From positions 1-26,202 of the forward strand of contig CAYXFU010000047.1 in assembly GCA_964464375.1 (NCBI GenBank): 26,202 bases of DNA, in the 5' to 3' direction. Below, in pieces: positions 1-9,929 of the stretch (the stretch's first letter is position 1; each line of letters opens with the position of its first letter). The notes under the pieces are model-generated. The model had not been told where the DNA came from, did no database searches, and saw only the letters and a program-made list of their open reading frames with translations. Position numbers and translations under genes: made by a program. The stretch comes from CAIOZA01 sp964464375. Lineage in GTDB: Bacteria > Bacteroidota > Ignavibacteria > Kapaibacteriales > UBA2268.

Positions 1-3000
1 TCTTTTCTTATATCTACGTATATGATCGTTGTAGAAGTCTTTGACAAAATACTTACGAATATCCTTGCCGAGAGCATCTTCTATGAATTTAAGATTTTCA
101 CTAAAATGTTCTTCTCCGAAGGCGACTTTTATGAATTCTTTGAAACGACCGACAATATCATCTTCAAAAAATTCTTCTTCCAGTACAGGAATTATTCCGT
201 CTGAATCTACTTCAAAAGTAGGGTTAGGCACTTGTTTGAGATAGTCTTCAAGAGTTTCTCCTTGATTGGCAAGTATTAGACCTTCTTTATCAAGACTGTA
301 TCTGCCCATCATACAACCTACTGAATACGAAATCAATTGCTTCATTACTTCAGCTTTATCAAAATATTCATCAGTCAGGAACTTTGAATTTTCTTCAATA
401 ATTCTATCTTTATCATCTTCAGTAAGGTTTGTGTCTTCATTTGTAAGGTGTCTGATTTTATCATTTATTTCACCTAGTTTATCTCTCTTTAGTTCCTGCT
501 GTAGAATAGTAATATCTTTTAGTTCTACATCAGGAGTAAGCTCTTCTTTTAAACCATAAATATCAATGAAAATTCTATTCAGCTCTTCTTCGTTGTAGTG
601 TAGAGTGAAGAAGTCTTTTGTTACTACCTTTTGCCAAGCTTTATATATATCTTCAAGATTTCCAATTTGACTAAATTCTTTTTTTGAAATTTTTAATTGA
701 TGAAATTCCCAAGAAGTTTCTAAGGAGCACCAGTCTTTACGAGATACATCTATACATTCAATTATTCTTGAATCTCTCTGTTCATCGATTTGTTTAATAA
801 ATGGTAATGAAAATACTTCACTTATATTAGTATTTAATGTAGGATTTAGCAAAGCTAAAATATATTTAATAATTTTGGTATTTAAATATCCAACAATTTC
901 GTATAAATATTTTAAATTACTTTCACTTAGTAAAATTGTTGGTGCAGCTTTATTAAAAAGAGAATTATCATCAAGTAAACGAAATCCTGTTCCGGTACTT
1001 GTTACTAAGTTCCAAGTCACTCCTTTTCTAAACCAAAGCTTTTTATCCTGAATTCTGGCAATTGGGTTAATTCGGTAGTGATTTCTTGCTTCGTCTGACC
1101 AATTAATAACACCATTTACATTACCTGACCATTTTCTATATTCTCCACCTTTAGCAATTAAAGGCCACTTTCCAGCTATTGAAATTTCTTTCTGAGTTAC
1201 CTCCCAAAAATTTCTAAGATATTTTGAATTATTGCCAGTAATATTCTGCCCATCACTTATTCCAATAGAATTCAATTTTTCATTTTCAAATAATTTAATT
1301 ACTCTTTCACTTGCCCAATAAGCTATTGGACTACCAGGAATTTTCTCAAAAGAATTTTGATTAGCTGTAAAATATAATTTATCACCTTTTGGATTTGATT
1401 CGAATGGAATTTCAGAAACTCCATCTTCATCTCGATATTCGCTGAAATCATACCTAAAATCTTTATTATTCTTTGCTCTTAAAAATAACTGTTCAATATG
1501 ATAGTAATAGATGTGTTGGAAATTTCTTTTATGCAATCTAAAATATGAGCCTATTTGATCTGATTTTGATTTTTTAATAGTAAATGCTACTGAACCAAAA
1601 TCAATCCCAAAAATTCCGCGCCCCATGTGCAACAAACTTTCAATATGATTTTTTTGAATGAGATTTTTCCTAAGATTTTCAAAAGAACTAAGGAACATCC
1701 ATGATGGCAAATTAATTAATGAGTAGTAAGAATTATCAAGTGTAAAATCAACCATTCTTTCCATGAAACATGTCATTAAATCAGATTTACTATCTTTATA
1801 ATATTTTTCTACATATTTTCGAAGCTCTAAATTCATACCATTGCCACCCATATACGGAGGATTAGTAACTACGCAGTGGTATTGACCTGCCAGTAATTCT
1901 GCCTGTGTTTTAATTTCAATCTGCTTTTCGGCAAAGATTGTGTCAGCATCTACTGATATATTGTCTAATTGTTCTTTGTTTATTCTAATCAAGGATCCGA
2001 AATTCTTTGCCTGTCTGAATAGATCATTATCAAAATTCTGCATGGCAATAACTTTCGGCTCAACAGGATTGCGGAAATAGCCGTTATAATATCGCCTTGC
2101 CTTCATTGTCAACGCAAAGTGAGTGAGCTGAGCGGCACGGTCATCTATATCGATACCGAAAAGATTGTTCTTCAATATCAATCCCGGGATCTCGCTTTGA
2201 TTATAACCCTCTTCTTCGTACATCATTGCGAACAAATCAAAAGCATAAACAAGAATGTGACCTGATCCACAGCAGGGATCGAGGAACTTTAAAGAAGTTA
2301 AAAGAATTTTCTCAATTCTGGAAGTTATTTCAGATTCTATGAAATACTTCATTTGATCTTTGAGCTTAGAATTTGGTGCCAACTCCAGCCATAATTTACC
2401 GAGACTATTCTCAACTAAATACCTGACAATCCAGTGAGGAGTGAATAGCTGTGTGGCTGCAGGAATATTTTCGGGTGTTATCTTTTTGTTTTTTGCCAAA
2501 TCAGCAAAAACATCATCCTTCTTCTCTGAGATATAAAACTGATAAATCCAGCCGATGAGTTCTTCATACTGGCAGTCCTCGTCAGACATCCCGTCTCTGA
2601 TAAGAGCAATTATAGAATAACCTGTAAGCAGGTCCTCCGGAAGTAGGATTTCGGAGTAATCATCAACTGATTCAAAAACGAAGGGCATCTGCTTATGCCA
2701 GCGATTACATTCGGCAGTCAAAAGCATTTTGTATGCTTCATTTTCAGGATTATGGAATGTGATCTTCCTATCGATAATTCCGAAGAAACGGTCTTTATCC
2801 AGATGCAGATCATCCGCGAATCTGCCGGCTTTTGCCTCCTGGAATATCTCGGGGAATGTATCTGTTCCGTTTGGGGTTACAACCTTTGGATTAGTATAAC
2901 CATTGGCATCCATAAAACGCAGAGCCATGAAGCGGTTGAACCAAGTATAAGCAACTCTTTCGATAACCTCGTTCTCGCTTGTTTTAGCGATTTCTGCTTT

Positions 3001-3141
3001 GAGTTTATTGATCTGGTTTCCTTTTGCACGCAACTCGGCTGAATCTGAGGTGGTAACATAACTCAGTTTTTCGCTAACGAGACGAATCATCTGTTTCCTG
3101 GCTTCACGAGCAAATTTCTTTATTTCAGAGGTATTTATCAT
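1..3141 (-). CDS. pglX: BREX-1 adenine-specific DNA methyltransferase PglX/BrxX (3' end outside window)
   Basis: PglX is the site-specific N6-adenine methyltransferase of BREX; it marks host DNA and is needed for phage exclusion. Read on the minus strand from ATG at 3141, the frame stays open for 1047 codons to the left edge. Family members are usually about 1200 residues, so roughly the last 150 are missing. Seen directly: methyltransferase motif I (DPCCGSGH, residues 288-295), motif IV NPPY at 427-430 followed by MGG, and the helical N-terminus that opens this family (RVAYTWFNRFMALRFM, 62-77). The order motif I then NPPY is that of Eco57I-like gamma-class enzymes. The start ATG overlaps the brxC stop as ATGA, so the two are probably translationally coupled. 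pglZ and brxL would be expected further left. The family assignment is firm; the modified site cannot be read from the sequence. Confidence 0.93.
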   Translation of the reverse strand, partial: MINTSEIKKFAREARKQMIRLVSEKLSYVTTSDSAELRAKGNQINKLKAEIAKTSENEVIERVAYTWFNRFMALRFMDANGYTNPKVVTPNGTDTFPEIFQEAKAGRFADDLHLDKDRFFGIIDRKITFHNPENEAYKMLLTAECNRWHKQMPFVFESVDDYSEILLPEDLLTGYSIIALIRDGMSDEDCQYEELIGWIYQFYISEKKDDVFADLAKNKKITPENIPAATQLFTPHWIVRYLVENSLGKLWLELAPNSKLKDQMKYFIESEITSRIEKILLTSLKFLDPCCGSGHILVYAFDLFAMMYEEEGYNQSEIPGLILKNNLFGIDIDDRAAQLTHFALTMKARRYYNGYFRNPVEPKVIAMQNFDNDLFRQAKNFGSLIRINKEQLDNISVDADTIFAEKQIEIKTQAELLAGQYHCVVTNPPYMGGNGMNLELRKYVEKYYKDSKSDLMTCFMERMVDFTLDNSYYSLINLPSWMFLSSFENLRKNLIQKNHIESLLHMGRGIFGIDFGSVAFTIKKSKSDQIGSYFRLHKRNFQHIYYYHIEQLFLRAKNNKDFRYDFSEYRDEDGVSEIPFESNPKGDKLYFTANQNSFEKIPGSPIAYWASERVIKLFENEKLNSIGISDGQNITGNNSKYLRNFWEVTQKEISIAGKWPLIAKGGEYRKWSGNVNGVINWSDEARNHYRINPIARIQDKKLWFRKGVTWNLVTSTGTGFRLLDDNSLFNKAAPTILLSESNLKYLYEIVGYLNTKIIKYILALLNPTLNTNISEVFSLPFIKQIDEQRDSRIIECIDVSRKDWCSLETSWEFHQLKISKKEFSQIGNLEDIYKAWQKVVTKDFFTLHYNEEELNRIFIDIYGLKEELTPDVELKDITILQQELKRDKLGEINDKIRHLTNEDTNLTEDDKDRIIEENSKFLTDEYFDKAEVMKQLISYSVGCMMGRYSLDKEGLILANQGETLEDYLKQVPNPTFEVDSDGIIPVLEEEFFEDDIVGRFKEFIKVAFGEEHFSENLKFIEDALGKDIRKYFVKDFYNDHIRRYKKR

Positions 3142-6100
3142 AAAGTAATCTTCTTATTATCCTTGATTAATGAGATAAGAGTGCTTTTAAGAGATTCAAC
3201 ATAGTCATTAACATCAGCTTCGCTTTCGATAACTGTTTTCTTGAGTTTGAAATCAATACTTTTTATTGAAAGGACTTCAAAATGAGTCGGGACAAGCTCT
3301 TTTACTCGAGTAGTCGAACCTCCTTCTGGTGCCACTGGTGGTTTAATATAGGGATTAGCTAATTCAGAAATCTCTTGAATAAGCTTAGGGAAAATATTTT
3401 GCTGGAAGCCATTGAGCATATCCCTGTTGTTAGCAATAAATTTCTCATTATTAATTCCCGCAATCATCTTATAAATTGGCTCCAGAACCTGCTTTTGCAT
3501 TTCTGCACCCAATTTAGAGTAATCAGGCAGTTTAATGGCATTATCGATCAATGTTTTGATTGCATTAGTCGTCTTGTACACTTCATCCGTGATAAGAGCT
3601 TGCATTGCATTGCTGATATTCTCATAGTTTGCTTTAGCCTGCTGAACGAAATTTCCATTAAATGGCTTTAAATTCTCGAAGAAAGCTGCAATCAGTTTTT
3701 GGTGTTCTTCGGCTAAGAACTTAATATTACCCGAATTAGATTCATAGAACTTTCTGATAGATTCGTAATGATCTTTCTGCTGGCTGTTAATAAATTGCTT
3801 AATCGGATCAATCAGCTTTTCCTTAGCGTCGAGAAGAATATCCTCAAACGAGCCGATTGACTTGTAGAAGTAAGGATGATCCTTATTAATTAAATCCTTG
3901 AAAACTTTTGCCGTATCATCAAGATATGAAACAAATGAGAACTGGCTTTTCTGAGCAAGAATCCTCTGAAGTTCCACAAGCTCAAGCTTTAGTTTTTCTT
4001 TAAACAGTCTGGAAATTTCCTTAGGATCATTGCCTGAATTGTTTTCGTTGAAGAAATTATAATGGAAATCCTTCAATCGCTTGACTTCAGAAGATCCGAT
4101 ATCTTCCTCCAATTCAACAATCAATCCGTTCTGTTCATTGCGGTTGTTGATGAAATTGAACAGCTGTTTGGCATCTAAGAGATTAGAATCCTTCTTGATG
4201 TTAATCTTATTCTTTTTATAAAGACTGGCAATTATACATACAGTAGCTAAAGCGTACCATCCATAAGGGCGACCGGAGCAATAATCAATAATCGATTTAA
4301 CAGTAGCTCTGTCATTAGAATTCTTAATCCTTGTCAGGTAGTTCGAAACTTCAATTTCAATATTAGAGACAGGTACATTAATAAGAACATCATCATTATT
4401 CATCAGTATCTTTTTGATGTCTTCCTCTTTAAACTCCTGAACGAGCATGCTAAGACTCTGATAGGTTGAATAAATAAGTTTCTCAACTGCTGATTTGATT
4501 TTGGATATTGGTTCTTTGACTGTTATATCGGTTATCTCTGTCCCATTCAGATACATTGGTGCATTTTTAATGTTCTCAGTGATCGTTATAAGCAGGTTCT
4601 TTCGGCGTTCTTGATTTAATTCACCCTTCTCACCTAATATCTTTTTGATTTCCGGTTTCAAACTGTTCGAAGACTTTATTGAAATGTACTTTGCAGTTTT
4701 CCTGTGCATTCTCAATTCTTCGACGAGCCTGTCATTATCTGGCATGAAGACAATAAGATCTGAGTTAGTTATAGACTTCATGTGGATATTGGCTTTCGTG
4801 ATTTCGTTTGGATTAAGAGGAGTAATGAAGTGAACGTAGAAATCCTTTTCCTTGCTAATCATGTTGTCATCCAGCTTTTTCCCAAACTCATAAGGCTGAT
4901 TATTAGATTCCAGCTTGACTTTTGCATCTTTAAGTATTTCATTAAAGAGCAGGTCAGCTAAAAATGTAGTAATTTCTCTGTCATCAATTTCAGTACCTTT
5001 GATTTCGTTCTCGACATCTTTTTCGTCATTAGTTAAGAATTCGTACAGATCGCCAACACGCTGAATGTAAGTTTGGTTCTCCAGTTTATTCAGGGCGTTT
5101 TGGATGCCGGTTCTGAAGGCTCCAATTTCATTATTATAACTATTCTGCATGATAGCAGTTATATTCTGAAGATTAGCTTTAAATTCCTTGACATATTTTA
5201 CGAGGAACAGAACTTTAAGCAGAGAAATAGCAAGAGGATCATCGATATTTTTCTCAGCCTGAATGATTGAAGCCTGAATTTCACTTTTAAGAGTTGAGCG
5301 GATGCCATCGAATATACTCGAATACTCAACGAAAACACCAATCTCTGAATCGGCAAGGGTTCTTGCAACAGCCTGGAAAACGCTCAGCATCGATCTTTCA
5401 CCGACAGACTGATGTTTCCCCATGAAAACATTATGTTCGGATAAACCTCTTAGAGTGCTTTGGAAAAGATCGAACTGATAGGGAATGAACGGATAATTCT
5501 GAACAAAACTAAGATCATCGGAGTATTCTTTATATTGTCTGGATTCGGAAGTGAATCTGAATAAGGTTTTCAGATTGTTTTTCTCAGCTTCATATATTTT
5601 ATTCAATTCAATCTTACTAGCATCCGTCTTAGCCAAAAGACGCTTTTGAATAACTTCATTAACATCTTTACTTTGCAATGCCATCTTAATGCGAAATCTA
5701 TCCTGAATTCTCGAGAAATCGTTTGACTGGCTATTCTTCAAATCTTTTATGAAGCTACCAATATCATTTTGAGATGTAACAATGAGGAAAGCCTTGCCAT
5801 TACTTTTTGTTTGAAGTGTTTCTGCGAGGGTTTGAAGGTTGAGCATAAGCTTTGTATTATCGGCAATATACTGACCAATCTCATCGACGCAGAAGATCAA
5901 TCTGAAACCAGCAGGTTTTTTATTAATGTATTTAACGACTCTATTGACAAAATCTTCGATAGATAGTGTGAAATCAGCTTGCTTATCGAGTACCTTCAGA
6001 GCCTCATCAAAAGGAATATTCTTGATCTTGGAATAAACTTTAGCGAAATCATCGGTACGGAAGTTAATACCATCCCGAATTTTTTCCCAGGAATCACCAA

Positions 6101-6653
6101 TTAAATTTTGAGTTTCTTCTTTGAATTTCAGGAATAATCCCTGCTCATCGAGGTTACGTTCAATTTCAGCAGTATAATGATCTCCACCAAAATAACCCTG
6201 ATGCTCATTGAATACCCTCAGAAACACAGATAGAACTGCATCAGTTTGGCTCTTAGTGGTAATAGTTGCAGCTTTTTGATCAATATTGAATAACAGAGTT
6301 TCGCAAGGAATTTTCGCTGATTTATCAATGTTTGCAACCAATTCGAAATCTTCACTTACTTTTTTCTTGAAAAGAGCAGTACAGGTTGTATCTTCAATAG
6401 GTTTGTTCTGTAAAATATAAGAGAGGATCTTCAGAAGATGGGACTTACCCGAACCAAAGAAACCTGATATCCAAACACTTTCTGAAAAATTCTTTTTTGA
6501 ATACTCCTGAAAGAAATACCCAAGATGCTTTTGCAATTCATTCGTTACAACGTATTCTTCGATTTCCTCACCGATAAATTCATTGCTATCAGCCTTGATG
6601 ACACCTTCAATATGCCTATCAATTTTACTAAGATAAATTTCTCTTTGTTTCAT
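3138..6653 (-). CDS. brxC: BREX system P-loop ATPase BrxC
   Basis: BrxC is the large AAA-type ATPase of the BREX defence complex. At 1171 aa its length is typical. The Walker A motif GFFGSGKS lies at residues 64-71, and a Walker B strand with DE is at 252-260 (FCVDEIG, D257/E258). The N-terminal segment before the P-loop (ADSNEFIGEEIEEYVVT) is characteristic of the family. The rest is mostly helical with charged coiled-coil stretches, as expected. The ATG at 6653 follows AAGAGCAAC, a weak ribosome-binding site. The gene starts 14 nt after brxB ends and its TGA overlaps the pglX ATG, so it lies inside the operon. The frame is intact. No Walker residue is missing, so it should be an active ATPase. 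Confidence 0.95.
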   Translation of the reverse strand: MKQREIYLSKIDRHIEGVIKADSNEFIGEEIEEYVVTNELQKHLGYFFQEYSKKNFSESVWISGFFGSGKSHLLKILSYILQNKPIEDTTCTALFKKKVSEDFELVANIDKSAKIPCETLLFNIDQKAATITTKSQTDAVLSVFLRVFNEHQGYFGGDHYTAEIERNLDEQGLFLKFKEETQNLIGDSWEKIRDGINFRTDDFAKVYSKIKNIPFDEALKVLDKQADFTLSIEDFVNRVVKYINKKPAGFRLIFCVDEIGQYIADNTKLMLNLQTLAETLQTKSNGKAFLIVTSQNDIGSFIKDLKNSQSNDFSRIQDRFRIKMALQSKDVNEVIQKRLLAKTDASKIELNKIYEAEKNNLKTLFRFTSESRQYKEYSDDLSFVQNYPFIPYQFDLFQSTLRGLSEHNVFMGKHQSVGERSMLSVFQAVARTLADSEIGVFVEYSSIFDGIRSTLKSEIQASIIQAEKNIDDPLAISLLKVLFLVKYVKEFKANLQNITAIMQNSYNNEIGAFRTGIQNALNKLENQTYIQRVGDLYEFLTNDEKDVENEIKGTEIDDREITTFLADLLFNEILKDAKVKLESNNQPYEFGKKLDDNMISKEKDFYVHFITPLNPNEITKANIHMKSITNSDLIVFMPDNDRLVEELRMHRKTAKYISIKSSNSLKPEIKKILGEKGELNQERRKNLLITITENIKNAPMYLNGTEITDITVKEPISKIKSAVEKLIYSTYQSLSMLVQEFKEEDIKKILMNNDDVLINVPVSNIEIEVSNYLTRIKNSNDRATVKSIIDYCSGRPYGWYALATVCIIASLYKKNKINIKKDSNLLDAKQLFNFINNRNEQNGLIVELEEDIGSSEVKRLKDFHYNFFNENNSGNDPKEISRLFKEKLKLELVELQRILAQKSQFSFVSYLDDTAKVFKDLINKDHPYFYKSIGSFEDILLDAKEKLIDPIKQFINSQQKDHYESIRKFYESNSGNIKFLAEEHQKLIAAFFENLKPFNGNFVQQAKANYENISNAMQALITDEVYKTTNAIKTLIDNAIKLPDYSKLGAEMQKQVLEPIYKMIAGINNEKFIANNRDMLNGFQQNIFPKLIQEISELANPYIKPPVAPEGGSTTRVKELVPTHFEVLSIKSIDFKLKKTVIESEADVNDYVESLKSTLISLIKDNKKITL

Positions 6654-6667
6654 GTTGCTCTTTTATA

Positions 6668-7258
6668 TTAAATTTGTAAATTATCTAAATTAAATGCCCG
6701 ATAGTAATTATCTTCCTTCATCTTGTCGAACAGCTCAAGCTTTTGGTTATCGTAAAAGCCAGGAAAAAAAAGAATCAATGGTTTATCATTAATCTTGGAT
6801 TGAAGATTGTTCAATAAATTATGAGATCTGATAATCGGGAAGATTGATCCAACACCTTTAATGAAAAGAGCGTCGAATTCGTTATTATTAACAATCCTTT
6901 CGATTTCTGGAGCAATTACGCTATTAACATCAAGTGGTGTTCTGATTTGTTTAGTGAAAATTGCTTTATCGATTGAGGCTTCCTTGCTCAAAATAGGAAT
7001 GAGCAGATTCTTTTGAATAAGAACATCAACTGATAATTCAAAGAGATCGATTACAAGAATTTCGATACCGATATTCGAAAGCTTTTTCTTCAGATTCCCG
7101 ACTTCTTTATCGACAAAAGTATTGTCCTCAGGTAAGTATGGAAATAGAAAAAAAGGAATTTCACCACCAAGTGTTTCTTTACTGATCAAAACTTTATCTC
7201 TCAGTAGCTTTTCAAGCTTTTTGAACTTTGCGTCAATATTCAGAATTTTATCATTCAT
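6668..7258 (-). CDS. brxB: BREX protein BrxB (DUF1788 family)
   Basis: BrxB is a conserved small component of type 1 BREX of unknown biochemical role, needed for defence in tested systems. The 196-aa product shows family hallmarks: an early hydrophobic PFFLFPYLP segment, FIKGVGSIFPIIRSH in the middle, and the near-C-terminal block LILFFPGFYDNQKLELF followed by NYYRAFNL. The ATG at 7258 is taken as the start; a TTG two codons upstream (7264) is also in frame. It follows brxA by about 15 nt and precedes brxC by 14 nt, in the conserved brxA-brxB-brxC order. The upstream ribosome-binding site is poor, so translation may depend on coupling to brxA. Confidence 0.92.
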   Translation of the reverse strand: MNDKILNIDAKFKKLEKLLRDKVLISKETLGGEIPFFLFPYLPEDNTFVDKEVGNLKKKLSNIGIEILVIDLFELSVDVLIQKNLLIPILSKEASIDKAIFTKQIRTPLDVNSVIAPEIERIVNNNEFDALFIKGVGSIFPIIRSHNLLNNLQSKINDKPLILFFPGFYDNQKLELFDKMKEDNYYRAFNLDNLQI

Positions 7259-7273
7259 ATTCAAAGTTAAATT

Positions 7274-7855
7274 CTAATTAAGAAAAAGATGTAAATAAAT
7301 TGGATTATCATTCCGTAGTGCAGAAGCCGTAACATCAGAGATAAAAGGCTTAATGATTTTTTTCCCTTTTACACTATCGATCAACCCCAGCTGATGCAGG
7401 ATAGTGAAGATTCTCTGTCTAACCTTATCCAGGGTCGTTTCTGATAATTCCCGGAATTCTTTGTAGATGCTCATTTTTGAATTAACAAAATTAATATAAT
7501 CAGAATCAGTTATGTAATAGTCGAAAGACTGATACTTAGGAACCAGAATTTCAAAAGCAAAATCATAGAAGATTCTATATGTTTTTAATATCGAAATTAA
7601 AACAATGACTTTCTGATCGTCGATATTAGAGTTAATCAGAATATTCAATTCATCTGCCGTCAAAGTAGTGATCCGTTTTCTTATTTCTCGGAAGATCCTG
7701 TCCGTTGTCCGGCTCTTGCTTTTATTCAATACATTATCGGCAAGAGCAATGCTCTCGACTTCCTTCCAGTTATCTGACTTAAGATACAATTCAGCAATGG
7801 ATTTCATCTCAGGTATCTGAGCCGCCAGAGCTGTAAAAGAAAAAGAATAATTCAT
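7274..7855 (-). CDS. brxA: BREX protein BrxA (DUF1819 family)
   Basis: BrxA is the first gene of type 1 BREX operons. It is a small DUF1819 protein reported to resemble DNA-binding winged-helix/NusB-like folds. The 193-aa product carries family features: the opening YSFSFTALAA, the segment RTTDRIFREIRKRI (about 50-63), and a C-terminal winged-helix-like part ending in NDNPIYLHLFLN. The ATG at 7855 is preferred; a TTG immediately upstream (7858) is in frame. No clear Shine-Dalgarno is visible. A TGTTATATTA box sits 14 nt before the ATG. As first gene of the operon it should carry the main BREX promoter in the 198-bp gap upstream. No WYL/BrxR-type regulator gene is seen next to it. Confidence 0.9.
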   Translation of the reverse strand: MNYSFSFTALAAQIPEMKSIAELYLKSDNWKEVESIALADNVLNKSKSRTTDRIFREIRKRITTLTADELNILINSNIDDQKVIVLISILKTYRIFYDFAFEILVPKYQSFDYYITDSDYINFVNSKMSIYKEFRELSETTLDKVRQRIFTILHQLGLIDSVKGKKIIKPFISDVTASALRNDNPIYLHLFLN

Positions 7856-7869
7856 CAATTGATACTATA

Positions 7870-7881
7870 TAATATAACACA
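7870..7881 (-). promoter_or_regulatory. TGTGTTATATTA box upstream of brxA
   Basis: The minus strand reads TGTGTTATATTA, 14 nt before the brxA ATG. TATATT preceded by TG-T looks like an extended -10 element, with a poor -35-like TTTACT 16 nt upstream. The same 12-mer lies before the 903-codon repeat gene and its 10-base core before the HEPN gene. A promoter here would give a very short leader, so an operator is an alternative. Confidence 0.35.
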
Positions 7882-8053
7882 CAATATAAGCAAGTAAAAT
7901 AACAAAATTATTTCGAATTTAATATCATTTAATCAAAAGATATAATGATATATCACAAATGTAATGGATTTAGCGGCTTGATATGACGCAGATAAAGAGG
8001 GTGGAGGGAAAAGGGGGAAATTCCCTTCACTTATATGAATTTAAATAAAATTA

Positions 8054-9661
8054 TTACTTTTTTGTTAATTTATTAAATTTATCCATCATTTCACGCATTT
8101 CAGGAGGCATTTCATCATAAGAAAATGAAACCGCACCACCCTTATAAGGAGTTTTTACACCATTAATAACTTTAAAATTATTTCCGTGTTCATCAGTTTC
8201 AAAATGAAAGTTTTCACTAATATTTTGAAGAATACCTTCAGAAACATTGTCGATTTCTTTTTTGTTACGATATATTGAAAATTTAGAATTAAACAATTCT
8301 TCATATTTTAATGAATCCCAAATTGCACCTTCAAGATTCCCCAATCTATTTTTTGTAAAAGATCTATTTTCATAAGCTTCAGCATAATTGGGATTTATTT
8401 CAATTGACTTATTATAGTCCAAAAGAGCACCTTGAAAATCTTTGAGTTGAAATTTTGAACTTCCCCTTCCATTAAAGGCTTCAGAATATCTTGAATCTAA
8501 TTCGATTGCTTTGTCATAATTATTTAAGGCTTCTTGGAAATTACCTAATTTATGTTGTGCTTCGCCAATGCAGAAGTAAATTTCAGCTAAGTTAGGATCT
8601 AATTCTATTGCTTTATTATAATTGTTGAAGGCTTCTTGGAAATTATCCATTGTAAAATATACTTTTCCCAATTTGCAGTGAAATTCAGCTATATTGGGAT
8701 TTAATTCGATAGCTTTATTAAAGACTGCAATTGCATACCGATAATCTTTTAGTAAGTATTTTATTTTACCTATATGATAGTACGCTTTAGCATAGGTTGG
8801 ATTAAATTGAATTGCACGTAAAAAATCTACATAAGCACCATCATAATCATCAAGCTTGCATTTTACTAATCCTCTGTTAAAATATGACACAGCCATTTTA
8901 GGATTAATTTCAATTGCTTTATTGTAATCTATAATTGCATTGTGAAGATCTCCAATAAATGTAAGAGCTAGACCTCTATTTAAAAAAGCAATTTCAGCTC
9001 TTGGATTTAACTCAATTGCCTTGCTGTAATTCTCAATTGCACTTTGGTAATCCTTTAATTTGGCTTTAGCTGTACCTTTATTAATATAAGGGAAAAAATC
9101 AAATGGACTCATTTTAATCGCTATATTATAATCATCGATTGCACCTGATATATCATCAAGATTCTCCTTTGCAGTTCCCCTAAAATAGAAAGCACAATTA
9201 TTCGATGGATTAATACTGATTGCCTTATTAAAATCATCAAAAGCACCTGTATTGTCATTTGTTTTTAATTTTGCTTCGCCTCTATTGATATATGCATTAT
9301 AATAATGATCTTTTAAATCAATGGCTAAATTAAAATCTCTTATTGCTTCATCATATTCTCCAAGTCCAATTGATGCTAGACCTCTGTTGTAATATCCTTC
9401 TGAATAGCTAGGATTAATTATGATTGCTTTACTGCAATCTTTAAAGGCACCCCTATAATCACCAAGATCGTGTTTAGCTAATCCAAGATTATTATATAAA
9501 ATGGGATTATTGTCATCAAAGCTGAGTGCTTTATTCCATTCAATAATTGCACCTTTAATATCGCCTTTTTCAATTTTCAATATTCCCTTATTAAAATACA
9601 CTTCTCCCTTATTTCTTCTTTTTAAGGTAGCTATTAACTTTTCAAATATAGGTATTCTCAT
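8054..9661 (-). CDS. Tetratricopeptide-repeat protein, 13 TPRs
   Basis: This 535-aa soluble protein is almost entirely TPRs. Thirteen consecutive 34-residue units span residues 18-459, with the usual pattern of G at position 8, A at 20 and a terminal NP/DP turn (for example AIELNPNIAEFHCKLG). TPR solenoids bind peptides and act as scaffolds. There is no signal peptide, membrane segment or recognised catalytic domain. The last 75 residues are a non-TPR tail with TDEHGNNFKVINGVKTPYKG and a charged helix ending FNKLTKK. Translation starts at ATG 9661 after AAAGGAAA. It is colinear with and just upstream of the BREX operon, 198 bp away, which suggests but does not prove an accessory role. No good intrinsic terminator follows, so readthrough into brxA is possible. 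Confidence 0.85.
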   Translation of the reverse strand: MRIPIFEKLIATLKRRNKGEVYFNKGILKIEKGDIKGAIIEWNKALSFDDNNPILYNNLGLAKHDLGDYRGAFKDCSKAIIINPSYSEGYYNRGLASIGLGEYDEAIRDFNLAIDLKDHYYNAYINRGEAKLKTNDNTGAFDDFNKAISINPSNNCAFYFRGTAKENLDDISGAIDDYNIAIKMSPFDFFPYINKGTAKAKLKDYQSAIENYSKAIELNPRAEIAFLNRGLALTFIGDLHNAIIDYNKAIEINPKMAVSYFNRGLVKCKLDDYDGAYVDFLRAIQFNPTYAKAYYHIGKIKYLLKDYRYAIAVFNKAIELNPNIAEFHCKLGKVYFTMDNFQEAFNNYNKAIELDPNLAEIYFCIGEAQHKLGNFQEALNNYDKAIELDSRYSEAFNGRGSSKFQLKDFQGALLDYNKSIEINPNYAEAYENRSFTKNRLGNLEGAIWDSLKYEELFNSKFSIYRNKKEIDNVSEGILQNISENFHFETDEHGNNFKVINGVKTPYKGGAVSFSYDEMPPEMREMMDKFNKLTKK

Positions 9662-9796
9662 TTTTTTTCCTTTACATCATTAGGAAATTCTAAAATAAGA
9701 AAAAAATGAATAGTTAGACATTTTTTAGTGTTATTATTTGTATCATTTAGATAATTTTACTGGGATTGTAACTATTTTAAAAATACTATGCTTTTT

Positions 9797-9916
9797 CTCT
9801 TGATACTTCTTTATTTTTAAATTAGGCAGATCTGCGCAAACGGAGGATATAAACAAGTCATTCTGCCAGCCGTGCCAGTCAGATTCGGAGAGCCTTGATT
9901 ACAATGAATTCTTGGA
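9797..9916 (-). pseudogene. Relic of TnpA-REP/IS200-type transposase (C-terminal part)
   Basis: On the minus strand one frame reads LSESDWHGWQND, LFISSV and then KIKKYQE. This matches the C-terminal third of the transposase at 23538-23885 (LSGSAWHGWQNGYFISSV and KIKKYLEEQ). At DNA level 17 bases, TCTGCCAGCCGTGCCAG, are shared exactly. No start codon or HUH motif is present and the frame has no family similarity upstream, so this is a decayed fragment. It lies between the TPR gene and the 903-codon gene. Confidence 0.75.
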
Positions 9917-9929
9917 ATAGAAGATTGGT

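Noticed and set aside
2695..3042. Open plus-strand frame of 115 codons
   Set aside because: It lies wholly inside pglX on the opposite strand, has no family resemblance, and the pglX frame has clear motifs.
7935..7965. Bacteroidota-type promoter (TACATTTG on the minus strand) upstream of brxA
   Set aside because: The -7-like element fits TAnnTTTG but no TTG/TTTG lies at the right distance for the -33 part, so it was not listed as a feature.
7990..8030. Terminator of the TPR gene (GGGAATTTCCC region)
   Set aside because: The stem would be only 4 bp with a 3-nt loop and a mixed C/T tail; too weak to call.
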